Notes under the pieces: model-generated
The model's input: the letters and a program-made list of their open reading frames with translations, nothing else
Told to the model about the DNA's origin: nothing
The model's database searches: none
Shown: positions 24,424-32,088 of the stretch, piece by piece
How the letters are laid out: each line of letters starts with the position of its first letter
Numbering within the stretch: the stretch's first letter is position 1
DNA from: Chloroflexota bacterium
Lineage (GTDB): Bacteria; Chloroflexota; Anaerolineae; JACRMK01
Reading direction: 5' to 3'
Length of the DNA: 32,175 nt
NCBI GenBank assembly: GCA_016200765.1
Contig: JACQEC010000097.1
Coordinates: 1 to 32,175 of the forward strand
Position numbers and translations under genes: made by a program

Positions 24424-25911
24424 TCAAGCCTGGAAGATCACACCGCCCTGCCGAGCCATCGCGCCGCCCGGCAGCGGCTCGTAATACGTCGTCGGCGCGG
24501 GCGGCGCCGGGGCGGGCGGCTGCGGGCGCGCCCCGCGTCCTGTGACAGACCATCCAGACGGGCGGCTCAGCGCCGTGCACAACGCCTCCAACGCTTCGTC
24601 GGAGAGGTGGCGCGGCGGCAGCGGGATCGTCTGGAGCCGGATCGCGTGCCGACGACGCGGTGTTTTGACCCAGCCGCTGCGCGGCGGCAGGTTCTGCAAC
24701 CTCTGGATCGCCCGCTCCCACTCCTCCGGCAGCGAGTAGTACACCGGATGCGAGAGGGGTTGATGGGTCTCGCTCTGCACCTCGTGCTTGATTCGCTCAC
24801 CGCCCACACTGAACAGCTGCTTGGCCAAGCGCTCGGCGTCGGGCCGGTCCACCGCGAACACCAGCTGCGTGCCGATGTTGCCCAGCGCGGCGCGCAGGGG
24901 CTCGCTGGCCAATTGCCCCAGCGTCTGATGCGCCAGCGTCAGGTGCAGCCCGAACTTGCGACTCTCGGAGAGGATGCGCGCCAGCGAGGTGGTCGAACCC
25001 TCGTTGGCGCAGAAGTCCTGAAACTCATCCAGATAGAAATAGAACGGGCGGCGGGCCTGGGCCGGGGTGTCCGCGCGCGACAGAGCCGCCTGCTCCAGAA
25101 AGGTAACCATCAGGCTGCCCAACAGGCGGCGCGTCTCGCTGTCACAGCGGCCCAGGTTGATGAGCAAGATGCGGCCGTCATCCATGATGCGCCGGAAATC
25201 CAGCTGGTTCTCGCGCTGACCCAAACTCCGCCGCAGGCTGGGGTTAAGCGCCAGTGCGCTGACCTTGTTGAGCAGGCTTTCGAGGATCAGCGGTTCTTCG
25301 CGCCCCCAGCGATCCAAGCGGTCGTGGAAGACCGAGACCAGTTCGGGGTCGTCCACCTGCGCCAAGAGCGCCTCGCGGAACGGCTTATCCGTCAAGAGGC
25401 GCGGCAGTTCGACCAGCGTCTGGCGATTGGCGATCAGCACCAGGAGCGAGGCCAAGAGGATGTTCGTGAAGCGCGGCGCCTCGCGCAAACTCTCGGGCCA
25501 GGTGCGGCGGAAGGCCTCGATCACGTTGATCGCCGTCGTGTAGGGGGCTTCGCTGCTTGCCAAGACGTTAAAGGGGATCAGGCCGTCGCGGCGTGCGGGG
25601 TCGAGGTAGATCACGCGCCGGCGCTGGGCGGGATCGTTGAAGAATCCCGCCTGCGCCAGTTGGGCCATGAGGTCATGCACCAGATCCGTGTGCGGGTCGA
25701 GCACCCCGCAGCCGCGCCCGGCGGTGATGTCCTGAAAGAGGCCGTGCTGTAAGAACTTCGACTTGCCCTGTCCGGTCAGGCCGATCACGTACAGGTGGGT
25801 GGTGCGCTCAGCAGCGCTCAGGCGCACACGGGCAGAGAAAGGGAAGCGCCCTGAGCGGCCCAAGCACAACTCAGGGGGACGACGGAAGCGGCGGGGCAGC
25901 GATAGGTGCAT
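24424..25911 (-). CDS. VirD4/TraD-like conjugative ATPase (copy 1)
   Basis: The 495-aa product is a P-loop ATPase of the VirD4/TraD/HerA group, which delivers DNA to a transfer channel. Motifs are Walker A GLTGQGKS near residue 43, then GVLDPHTDLVHDLM, and Walker B FYFYLDEFQDFCANE near 300, followed by LARILSESRKFGLHLTLAHQ, the TraD C-terminal signature. There is no N-terminal membrane anchor. ATG 25911 (MHLSLPRRF) is chosen over the track's TTG 25929. The start overlaps the 88-aa gene by 41 nt. It is paralogous to the ATPase at 29.6-31.0 kb. The proline-rich C-terminus (near 460-480) is variable. Confidence 0.85.
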   Translation of the reverse strand: MHLSLPRRFRRPPELCLGRSGRFPFSARVRLSAAERTTHLYVIGLTGQGKSKFLQHGLFQDITAGRGCGVLDPHTDLVHDLMAQLAQAGFFNDPAQRRRVIYLDPARRDGLIPFNVLASSEAPYTTAINVIEAFRRTWPESLREAPRFTNILLASLLVLIANRQTLVELPRLLTDKPFREALLAQVDDPELVSVFHDRLDRWGREEPLILESLLNKVSALALNPSLRRSLGQRENQLDFRRIMDDGRILLINLGRCDSETRRLLGSLMVTFLEQAALSRADTPAQARRPFYFYLDEFQDFCANEGSTTSLARILSESRKFGLHLTLAHQTLGQLASEPLRAALGNIGTQLVFAVDRPDAERLAKQLFSVGGERIKHEVQSETHQPLSHPVYYSLPEEWERAIQRLQNLPPRSGWVKTPRRRHAIRLQTIPLPPRHLSDEALEALCTALSRPSGWSVTGRGARPQPPAPAPPAPTTYYEPLPGGAMARQGGVIFQA

Positions 25912-26137
25912 GCTTCGATTGTAACGCAAGCCGCGCCCGCCGCAGTTTGCCGCGCGCGCGCCAGATCAAGAGCGCTGCCAGCGCCTCCTGCTCGCTCTGC
26001 GTCAGCGCGCGAAAGACGCGATAACTACGCCGCAGCTGGGGATCGTTGACCAGCGCGTCGCGTAGCAAGCGCCGCGCTAACCGGATGGCGGTCTCGACGC
26101 TGTTGATGGGCATGGCAGTTGGTGGGCCTGTGATCAT
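25871..26137 (-). CDS. Small hypothetical protein upstream of VirD4-like ATPase
   Basis: The 88-aa, Arg/Ala/Leu-rich product begins MITGPPTAMPINSVETAIRL and is predicted helical. No family is recognised. A good promoter (CTGACA-17-TATAAC) ends 7 nt before ATG 26137, which argues that the start is real. Its 3' end overlaps the ATPase start, implying coupling. The IS insertion begins 39 bp upstream. Confidence 0.55.
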   Translation of the reverse strand: MITGPPTAMPINSVETAIRLARRLLRDALVNDPQLRRSYRVFRALTQSEQEALAALLIWRARGKLRRARLALQSKHAPIAAPPLPSSP

Positions 26138-26144
26138 AGTCTCT

Positions 26145-26173
26145 GTTATACCGCAGTGCGAGTCGAATGTCAG
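26145..26173 (-). promoter_or_regulatory. Promoter of the 88-aa gene / ATPase unit
   Basis: Minus strand: CTGACA (26173-26168), 17-nt spacer, TATAAC (26150-26145), then 7 nt to ATG. The -35 hexamer overlaps the left target duplication of the ISKra4 element, so the insertion sits exactly at the promoter's upstream edge and has left it intact. Confidence 0.6.
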
Positions 26174-26176
26174 CCC
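26169..26176. repeat. Left target site duplication GTCAGCCC
   Basis: GTCAGCCC directly precedes the left inverted repeat and is repeated exactly after the right one (27616-27623). Confidence 0.9.
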
Positions 26177-26198
26177 GGGTGCATTTCAGATTGGGGGC
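26177..26198. repeat. Left terminal inverted repeat of the ISKra4 element
   Basis: It is a 22-bp sequence beginning GGGTGCATTTCAGATT, and is identical to the reverse complement of 27594-27615. Confidence 0.92.
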
Positions 26199-26243
26199 AG
26201 AGCTCGGGCATAATAGGGAGCATCCTACAGACAGGAGTGGCCC

Positions 26244-27606
26244 GTGAAACGTCAACGCGCAGAACGCAAAGCCGAGTTGCTGCAGAGCGCCGAACGACTG
26301 ATTGATGAATTGTTGGATTGGGACGAGCAAACGCCGGCACCGAACTTGACGCAGATCGAAGACGTCGTGTTGCGCTTGCGCAAACGGCTGGGGGAGCAGT
26401 GGGCGCTGGCCGTGCTTGAGCAGCAAGAGGCGCAGCGACCGGCGGCGAGACCGCGCTGTGCGCAGTGCCAGGGCGAGATGCATTACAAGGATAGGAAGGC
26501 CAATACGGTCGAGAGCCGGGTGGGGGCGTTGCGGATGGAACGAGGCTATTACTACTGCCCGACCTGTCGCACAGGTCTTTTCCCCCCTCGACCAACAACT
26601 GCAGCTGTGGGACAAGCCTTGGAGTGAACAGATTGCCAAGCAAGCGCTCTGGTTGAGCGGGCTGGTGGAGTTTGCGCAGGCGGAGCAGATTCTCAACCAG
26701 GTCGGACAAGTCGCGATATCCGACAGCAGCATTTGGCGCTGCACCGACAAGTGGGGCACCCGTTGCCAAGCGCTGGAAGCCGCCCAACGGGCCACGGCGA
26801 CCGCCTTGCCGCCGCGCAGCGAAATTGTGCCCGGCGAAGTCCGCCAGTCCACCGATCGGGGTGTGGCAATGGACGGGGCGATGGTGCATGTGCGGGCAGA
26901 GGGCTGGAAAGAACTGAAAACCGGCTGTGTCTTTGAGATTGAACGGCGCCCAGCGCCCGACCCCGCCAGCGCCGCAACGGTGGAGTTGGCGCATGCGGTG
27001 CAGAACAGTTATGTCGCGCATCTGGGCGGCCCGGAGCTGTTCGCTCAACAACTCTGGGCGGAGGCGCAGCGGCGCGAGTGGACGCGCGCGCACGCCACGA
27101 TTGCGCTCGGCGCTGGGGCCGCCTGGGTCTGGCATGCGGTCGCTGAACACTTCTACGATAGTCGCCAAGCGGTGGATTGGTATCATGCCCTGCAACACTT
27201 GGCAAGCGCGGCCAGTCTCGTCAAAGGCGAAGGCCAAGCCGCAGCGCAAGACTGGCTCAAGCAGCAAGAAAGCGCCTTGTTTCAAGGGCAGGCGGCTGTG
27301 ATCGCGCAGCAGTTGCCAGCGGCGGCGCAGGAACAGCCGTCGCGGGCCGATGAGTTGCAGCGCGAAGCTGGCTACTTTGGCGAGCACCAGCAACGCATGC
27401 AATCCCAGCAGCTACGGGCCGACGGCTTCCCGATTGGCAGCGGCATGGTGGAGAGCGCCTGCAAACAGTTCCGCAAACGCTTCACCGGCTCGGGCATGCG
27501 TTGGAGCCGTGCGGGCCTCGAACGCTTACTGCCGGTGCGCGCGGCCATCATGAGTCACCGCTTCGATGCCCTCTGGAAAGCCGCCTATCGCTCGCCCCCA
27601 ATCTGA
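26244..27606 (+). CDS. ISKra4 family transposase, in two frames
   Basis: The N-terminal part (frame from ATG 26244, [14 protein letters not shown]) runs to a zinc-finger-like C..C...[11 protein letters not shown] and would stop at 26627. The rest lies in the +1 frame (track ORF 26416-27606): [18 protein letters not shown], then [21 protein letters not shown] (first DDE Asp) and [18 protein letters not shown] (Glu), and [18 protein letters not shown], all standard for ISKra4. The frames meet at TTTTCCCCCC (26578-26587). Removing one C would give the family-like GLFPLDQQL in a single frame of about 450 aa. Either slippage on the C run restores the full protein, or a one-base insertion has inactivated it. 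CAGGAG upstream of ATG 26244 provides a ribosome binding site. Confidence 0.85.
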
Positions 27607-27615
27607 AATGCACCC
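27594..27615. repeat. Right terminal inverted repeat of the ISKra4 element
   Basis: This is the reverse complement of the left 22-bp repeat. It overlaps the last codons and stop of the transposase gene (stop at 27604-27606). Confidence 0.92.
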
Positions 27616-27623
27616 GTCAGCCC
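27616..27623. repeat. Right target site duplication GTCAGCCC
   Basis: This is the exact second copy of the 8-bp sequence before the element (26169-26176). It lies between the IS and the 3' end of the ArdC-like gene, so no gene was cut. Confidence 0.9.
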
Positions 27624-27648
27624 CAAGTCATCCGTAGGGCGCGGTAGC

Positions 27649-28569
27649 TCACTCGGCAGGTTGGCCGCGCACAGGGTGCAGCGCGTCTGCGCGCGCTGGC
27701 GCGACAAAGACGGATTGCCCATCCCAACCGGCGTCCGTCTCGGCGGGTTGCTCAACGCGACGGATGATGGACGCCGCGGTGCGGCGCACCGTCTCCAGTT
27801 CGGCCACCAACGCTTTGGGCGTCGTACCCCAGTGGTGTAGGTAGGCCGCACTGTAGGGGTTCGCGACCCCGAAGTGGTACGCCACCACGAAGGCCACCGC
27901 CTCGGCGTGACACTCGCGCACCGGATGGCTGATCTCATTCCGCGCAGCGCCCCAGTGCAGCAGCTCGTGGGTGTACTCGTGCAGCAGCGTCAAGAGCGCG
28001 TTGCGGCTGTCTAGGCCCTCGCGCAGCGCGATCCGCCCGCCCGCGCTGGTGCCCTGCGCCCGCGCCAGCCGCTCATCGCTGACCGTGATCCCCTCGGCGC
28101 GCACCACCGCCAGCAATCGCTGGTAGAGCGCGGGCTGGTCATCGGCCAGCGGCGTGAAGAAGCGCGGCAACGGTTTCTCGGCGAGGTTGGCGAGCTGTGA
28201 GGCATCGAAGACCGAGGCGAGCTTGAACGCGATCGCCTCCTCTTCTGCGCCCGTCTCTGCATTCGCGCGTTTGTACGGTTGCGGCGCGAGGATGCGGATA
28301 CCCTTCTCGCCCCGGCGCACCGGGTAGCCCAGCTTCTGCCAGGTGCGATAGCCCGCCACCTGCGTGGCCTCTGGGCACTGCTCGAGGATGAGCAGTTGGT
28401 TGTAGGCTGAATAGAGGTGGAAGCGTGAGACGAAGGTCAGATACTGCTCAAGCCGTTCAAACTGCCCGGCCTGCAGCTCGGTCAACAGTCGCGCGATGCC
28501 CTGGTCGAGCAGCCGGTGCGGGTCGAGCGGCTGAACATCGCTGGGTGTGGGTGCTTCGCGTTCCTGCAT
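27649..28569 (-). CDS. ArdC-like ssDNA-binding / zincin metallopeptidase protein
   Basis: The 306-aa product joins an ArdC-type N-terminal domain (about 30-110: YSAYNQLLILEQCPEATQVA, GYRTWQKLGYPVRRGEKGI) to a zinc-metallopeptidase-like C-terminal part. That part has HEYTHELLH (an HExxH motif) near residue 195 and ECHAEAVAFVVAYHFG supplying the third ligand. Proteins of this build are carried on conjugative plasmids, where ArdC-type proteins protect incoming single-stranded DNA from restriction. Start ATG 28569 lies 21 nt after an extended -10 box, without a clear Shine-Dalgarno. Acting as antirestriction during transfer is inference from the family. Confidence 0.82.
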   Translation of the reverse strand: MQEREAPTPSDVQPLDPHRLLDQGIARLLTELQAGQFERLEQYLTFVSRFHLYSAYNQLLILEQCPEATQVAGYRTWQKLGYPVRRGEKGIRILAPQPYKRANAETGAEEEAIAFKLASVFDASQLANLAEKPLPRFFTPLADDQPALYQRLLAVVRAEGITVSDERLARAQGTSAGGRIALREGLDSRNALLTLLHEYTHELLHWGAARNEISHPVRECHAEAVAFVVAYHFGVANPYSAAYLHHWGTTPKALVAELETVRRTAASIIRRVEQPAETDAGWDGQSVFVAPARADALHPVRGQPAE

Positions 28570-28590
28570 ACGAGCAAGTGATCTGGTCGC

Positions 28591-28599
28591 AGTATAGCA
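28591..28599 (-). promoter_or_regulatory. Extended -10 promoter of the ArdC-like gene
   Basis: TGCTATACT on the minus strand is identical to the nine bases before the radC-like and 115-aa genes. No good -35 is seen at 17 nt. The start codon follows after 21 nt. Confidence 0.5.
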
Positions 28600-28724
28600 G
28601 GCGCGTCTACCGCTTGGCTAGGGGGCAGGTTATGTGTGCTCCATGTGATCTCGATGCCCACTCTAACGGCGACCCGCCGTTTGATGCGTACTACACGGGC
28701 TCACAGAGGGATTCTGGCAAGCGG

Positions 28725-28762
28725 TTAGGAAATCAAAACATTCCGAGACCTGTCGGTCTCGG
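28725..28762 (-). terminator. Terminator-like hairpin at the end of the replication-relaxation gene
   Basis: On the minus strand CCGAGACC-GACA-GGTCTCGG (28762-28743) forms a perfect 8-bp stem with a 4-nt loop, followed by AATGTTTTGATTTCC. The hairpin lies within the last codons of the gene and the T-rich stretch runs to its stop. The U tract is interrupted, so termination may be partial. Confidence 0.45.
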
Positions 28763-29684
28763 CGCTGGCTAAACGCCAAATCGGGGAAGAGAGAACGCTT
28801 TGAGCCGTGAGTTCCTCTTGGGTGGTGAACCAGAACAGGTCATCCCCTCCGGCTTTGCGGGTCGTCTCTTGCAGGTTCGCCAGTCGCTGAACCGTGGTCG
28901 TCACCGTCAGGATGCGCAGGCTGTGCGTCTGGTAGCGCGCCTGGTACTGGCCTGAGCGCACGTAGGCCAAATACGCCTGCACCCGCAACTTCCAACGCTT
29001 GTGGTTCATCGTCGCCCGGTCCAATTCCAAGAGAAAGTGCGCCCGCCGATCGCCGAGATGGAGCGCGAAATACGCGTCGGGTATGACGGGTACGCGGTGG
29101 CTGCGGCCCTGGCTGTTGGTGACCAGCACGCTGTCGCGCCTCTCTTGCCGCTTGAGGGTTGTGTCGTCCAGCCACGTCTCCAGCCGGTAGCCGTGGGCCA
29201 GCGCCGCTTCGGTGATCGCGATGCGCACGTCGTTGAGCGCCAGCACGTGCTGCAGAAACAACCAACTGACCGCGGAAGGCCGATGGTCGTGATCGTCCGT
29301 GCGGCCCCAGTACGCCAGGTGCCGGGGTGTCAGCCCCAATTCTGCCGCGACCAGCGCCGCGCCCTTCGCGCTCAGGCGATAGACTGGTCGCCAGGCCCAC
29401 GCCCCGCTGGCCACCGGCGTGGGGATGCGCTCAAGGTAGCCGTGTTGGTAGAGCAGCTTGAGCCGCAGGCTGGCCTTGCTGGTCTTGGTTGGGTGCGTCT
29501 GGCCGTGCGCGGGCGCGAACAACAGCCGCTCGATCTGCTCGCGCGTCAGCAGCCGGAAGCGGTGCACCTGCCGCACGATCTCCCGGTCGCGCTCGGTCAT
29601 GACCATTGGCGGTGGCTCGGCTACCCGCCGGTAGCGTGGCAGCCTAGGCTTTTTCGTAGTGGCGGGTGGCTTGGGGTTGATCAT
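28725..29684 (-). CDS. Replication-relaxation family protein
   Basis: The 319-aa product matches the replication-relaxation family found on plasmids and integrative elements. The winged-helix part is visible as MTERDREIVRQVHRFRLLTR then EQIERLLF, followed by LKLLYQHGYLERI and PVYRLSAKGAALVA. It continues with HHLAYW-like RHLAYWGRTDD, FLQHVLALNDVRIA, and the nuclease-like IPDAYFALHLGDRRAHFLLE. Family members are thought to act in plasmid replication or transfer initiation. ATG 29684 overlaps the upstream ATPase gene by 41 nt; a shorter start at 29606 (MVMTERDRE) would remove the overlap. A hairpin ends the gene. Confidence 0.83.
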   Translation of the reverse strand: MINPKPPATTKKPRLPRYRRVAEPPPMVMTERDREIVRQVHRFRLLTREQIERLLFAPAHGQTHPTKTSKASLRLKLLYQHGYLERIPTPVASGAWAWRPVYRLSAKGAALVAAELGLTPRHLAYWGRTDDHDHRPSAVSWLFLQHVLALNDVRIAITEAALAHGYRLETWLDDTTLKRQERRDSVLVTNSQGRSHRVPVIPDAYFALHLGDRRAHFLLELDRATMNHKRWKLRVQAYLAYVRSGQYQARYQTHSLRILTVTTTVQRLANLQETTRKAGGDDLFWFTTQEELTAQSVLSSPIWRLASAETDRSRNVLIS

Positions 29685-31044
29685 GGATTCGCTGCTTCGC
29701 CTGTTTACGGGCCTCTGTTTTCAGCATACCATAGCGCGTCCCCGCCGTCGCCCGCAGTTGTTGGCGCGCTTGCGCGAGGACGTGGCTGGGCGACGGCACG
29801 GGCATTTCGAGCGTGCGTTGCTTGACGGGCCGGTGCGGGCCGCGCCGCTTAGCCCAGAACTGGCGCTCCTTCAAATTCGTGAGCAACGCGGCCAACGCCT
29901 CGGCGGTGCCGGAGCGCCCGTCCTCCCCGATCAATGGCGACAGGAAGCGTCCCCAGCCGCGCAGGCGCGGGTCGGCGCGCGCGTTTGACAAGAAATCTAG
30001 TGGAAAGATCTCCTTGGCGAGCACGCTGGCATCGGCATGTCCGACTCGAAAACAGGCCAGTGTGCCGGTGGTGTTGAGCACCGCGCCGCGCAGGTCGTCT
30101 GGCAACTGGTCGAGATACTGGTGGGCCAGCACGAGCGAGAGGCTGTACTTGCGCGACTCCGAGAGCACATCTTTGATATGGTCGGTTGTGTAGTTCTGGA
30201 ACTCGTCGAGGTAGAGATAGAAGGGGCGGCGTAGTCCGCTATCGGCCCGCGACAGCGCCGCCTGTTGCAACTGCGCCATCAGAAACGCGCCTAACAACGC
30301 GCTGTTGCCCTCGGATAACAGGCCCTTGGACAGGTTGACCAACAAGATGCGCTCGTGGTCTAGAATTTGCCGGAAGTGGATGGTCGAGCGCGCCCCCAGC
30401 ATCAGCCGCACGTCGGGGTCGAAGATCAGCGGCCCGACCTTGTTGAGCACCGGCGTCGTCCACTGCTGGATGGCGCTCTCGCTGCGCGGGAACTCGTGCT
30501 GGAAGTAGCTGGCGAGCGCGGGGTCGCGCGTGCGTTGCAGTAGCTGCCCGCGCCAGACGCTGTCGCAGAGGAAGGGCGGCAGGTCTACCAGGCTCAAGTG
30601 GTGCTCCGACAGCGCCAGAAACGTGTGGCTCAAGAGCCGCAGCATGCGCGGCGATTCGCTCGGATCAATCTGCCAGATCTTGACGATCGCGTCCGTCAGA
30701 AACCACGCCTGCCGCGCGCGCGAGACGCCGGGGATCGGTTCGAGCGGATTGAAGCCCACCGTCCAGGTCGGGTCGCTGGGATCGATGATGACCACCCGCT
30801 CGGCCAATGAGGGGTCGGTCTGCGCCAAGAGCGCCAGGCGACTGACCAGGTTGCGAAACAGGTCACCGTGCACGTCGATCACGCCGACACCTCGCCCCGC
30901 GCGGATGTCCTGCATCGCCCACGACTCCAAGGCAAACGACTTGCCCATCCCCGGCTGGCCGATGACGTACGTGTGGCTGACGCGCTGCGCGGGCGCGAGT
31001 GTGAGACCGTCGCCGCGCAGCCAGCGTTGAATCGGTTCGTTCAT
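29644..31044 (-). CDS. VirD4/TraD-like conjugative ATPase (copy 2)
   Basis: The 466-aa product has the same build as the copy at 24.4-25.9 kb: Walker A GQPGMGKS near residue 29, GVIDVHGDLFRNLV, Walker B FYLYLDEFQNYTT near 270, and IKDVLSESRKYSLSLVLAHQ. It has no membrane anchor of its own, but the gene before it encodes a small membrane protein and overlaps it by ATGA, which may supply one. A coupling-protein role in DNA transfer is the family expectation. Two divergent paralogues in one module suggest different substrates or partners. Confidence 0.85.
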   Translation of the reverse strand: MNEPIQRWLRGDGLTLAPAQRVSHTYVIGQPGMGKSFALESWAMQDIRAGRGVGVIDVHGDLFRNLVSRLALLAQTDPSLAERVVIIDPSDPTWTVGFNPLEPIPGVSRARQAWFLTDAIVKIWQIDPSESPRMLRLLSHTFLALSEHHLSLVDLPPFLCDSVWRGQLLQRTRDPALASYFQHEFPRSESAIQQWTTPVLNKVGPLIFDPDVRLMLGARSTIHFRQILDHERILLVNLSKGLLSEGNSALLGAFLMAQLQQAALSRADSGLRRPFYLYLDEFQNYTTDHIKDVLSESRKYSLSLVLAHQYLDQLPDDLRGAVLNTTGTLACFRVGHADASVLAKEIFPLDFLSNARADPRLRGWGRFLSPLIGEDGRSGTAEALAALLTNLKERQFWAKRRGPHRPVKQRTLEMPVPSPSHVLAQARQQLRATAGTRYGMLKTEARKQAKQRIHDQPQATRHYEKA

Positions 31045-31433
31045 AGATGCAGCCCCAGTTGCAACCCGTCTCTGCTGACGACCTCATCCCAGACCAGCCC
31101 GACGATCATGCCGTGCAGCGTGAACAACACCACTGTCCAGCCGCTCACCTCCCAGCCGGCCAACAGCAAGAGCAGGCTGCCCAGCAGTTGTGAGACGAGG
31201 ATGCAGGCCGCCAACCGCCACAGGCCCTCGACGATGTTCACGCGGAAGCGTTGCGCGATAACGGGCGCGAGGTGGCCGAGGATCAGGTAATAGAAGCGCA
31301 CCGAGAGGACCAGCACCCCACGCAATAGTCCGTTGAGCGAGGTGGCGGTCGTCGGCAGCAGGCGCAGTGCGATGGTCAAGACCACGAACAGCATAGTCGC
31401 GGCCAGCAGGCAACTGACGAGAATCATTTGCAT
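31041..31433 (-). CDS. Small integral membrane protein
   Basis: The 130-aa product has hydrophobic segments at about 4-27 (ILVSCLLAATMLFVVLTIAL), 38-55, 73-92 (LAACILVSQLLGSLLLLLAG) and 97-117, so four membrane spans are likely. No family is recognised. AAAGGAG (31448-31442) stands 8 nt before ATG 31433, so I prefer this start to the track's GTG 31442, which lies inside that ribosome binding site. The end overlaps the ATPase start by ATGA, the mark of translational coupling; it may anchor the soluble ATPase to the membrane, which is inference. Confidence 0.65.
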   Translation of the reverse strand: MQMILVSCLLAATMLFVVLTIALRLLPTTATSLNGLLRGVLVLSVRFYYLILGHLAPVIAQRFRVNIVEGLWRLAACILVSQLLGSLLLLLAGWEVSGWTVVLFTLHGMIVGLVWDEVVSRDGLQLGLHL

Positions 31434-31568
31434 GGTCATCACTCCTTTGTTTCAGGTTGACACTGTATGGACGGGTGGGTGAAGTACACCCCCTTGCGCA
31501 TCTGGCGCGTGGGCTTCACTCATCATCGACGAGCCGTGAAGTTCAGTTGGTCTGCACCCCACCGCACG

Positions 31569-32051
31569 CTAGGCCATCCACGCATCAATCACAATCCAAA
31601 CATCATCCTCGGTGACGACGATCAGGCACGGGTCCACCAACGCTGCCGCGCCCGCCAGCCCCAACAAGACCAGCAGGCCCAGGCCCGCCCCAGCCGCCAC
31701 CAGCACGGCGCTCAGCGTGGTCACCACCACGCCCGCCACCTGCAGCAGGGTCTCCGAGTGCCCGGCCAGCTGGCTGGCCCAGAACTCCAGCTTGGCCTGG
31801 CGCGGGGTTCCGGCCGGTGCGGGCAATTGCGGCGTCGCCTCGTGCGCCACCAGAAACGCTTTCGGGCGGATGCCGGCTTGATAGATCGCTTGCACCCGTT
31901 CTAGCGCCCGGGCCGGCAGTGGGCTGCGGTCATCGGCCAACGGCACCAACCACCAGCCGTTGTGAAACAGCGGTCGATCTGGCACCGCCGCCACACCCAA
32001 CACCTGAAAGGGCCAGCGGTGGCGAGCCGCGACGGTTAACCGTACTGTCAC
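31569..32051 (-). CDS. Hypothetical protein with C-terminal membrane hairpin
   Basis: The 160-aa product is unrecognised. The N-terminal 100 residues look soluble (HNGWWLVPLADDRSPLPARA); then comes a long hydrophobic stretch, VVVTTLSAVLVAAGAGLGLL and LVLLGLAGAAALV, enough for one or two membrane spans, and a short tail ending in IVIDAWMA. The start is GTG 32051, next to two dyad repeats that probably control it. It is the first gene of the mobile-module run seen here, 118 nt or more upstream of the membrane protein gene. Confidence 0.55.
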   Translation of the reverse strand: MTVRLTVAARHRWPFQVLGVAAVPDRPLFHNGWWLVPLADDRSPLPARALERVQAIYQAGIRPKAFLVAHEATPQLPAPAGTPRQAKLEFWASQLAGHSETLLQVAGVVVTTLSAVLVAAGAGLGLLVLLGLAGAAALVDPCLIVVTEDDVWIVIDAWMA

Positions 32052-32088
32052 CTAAAGATTGTGAATATTTGTCACACAAAGATTGTGA
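32047..32088. promoter_or_regulatory. Tandem dyad repeats, probable operator
   Basis: Two 18-bp copies spaced by 24 bp read GTCACCTAAAGATTGTGA (32047-32064) and GTCACACAAAGATTGTGA (32071-32088), 16 of 18 identical. Each contains a dyad; the second has TCACA-N7-TGTGA. The first copy overlaps the GTG start of the 160-aa gene. They fit an operator for autoregulation; an iteron role is possible but two copies are few. Confidence 0.5.

Larger units (their letters stand above)
26177..27615 (+). mobile_element. Complete ISKra4-family insertion sequence
   Basis: The 1439-bp element is bounded by perfect 22-bp inverted repeats starting GGGTGCATTTCAGATTGG (26177-26198 and, inverted, 27594-27615). It is flanked by an exact 8-bp duplication GTCAGCCC. 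It encodes one transposase of ISKra4 type, split by a frame change. Both ends and the target duplication are intact, which points to a recent insertion. Confidence 0.93.

Noticed and set aside
24607-25752. Plus-strand ORF of 381 aa
   Set aside because: It is antisense to VirD4-like ATPase copy 1, which has unambiguous Walker motifs.
26025-27402. Minus-strand ORFs of 275 and 410 aa
   Set aside because: They lie antisense to the ISKra4 transposase, whose motifs, inverted repeats and target duplication are clear; the minus-strand translations look like low-complexity, Pro/Arg/Leu-rich shadows.
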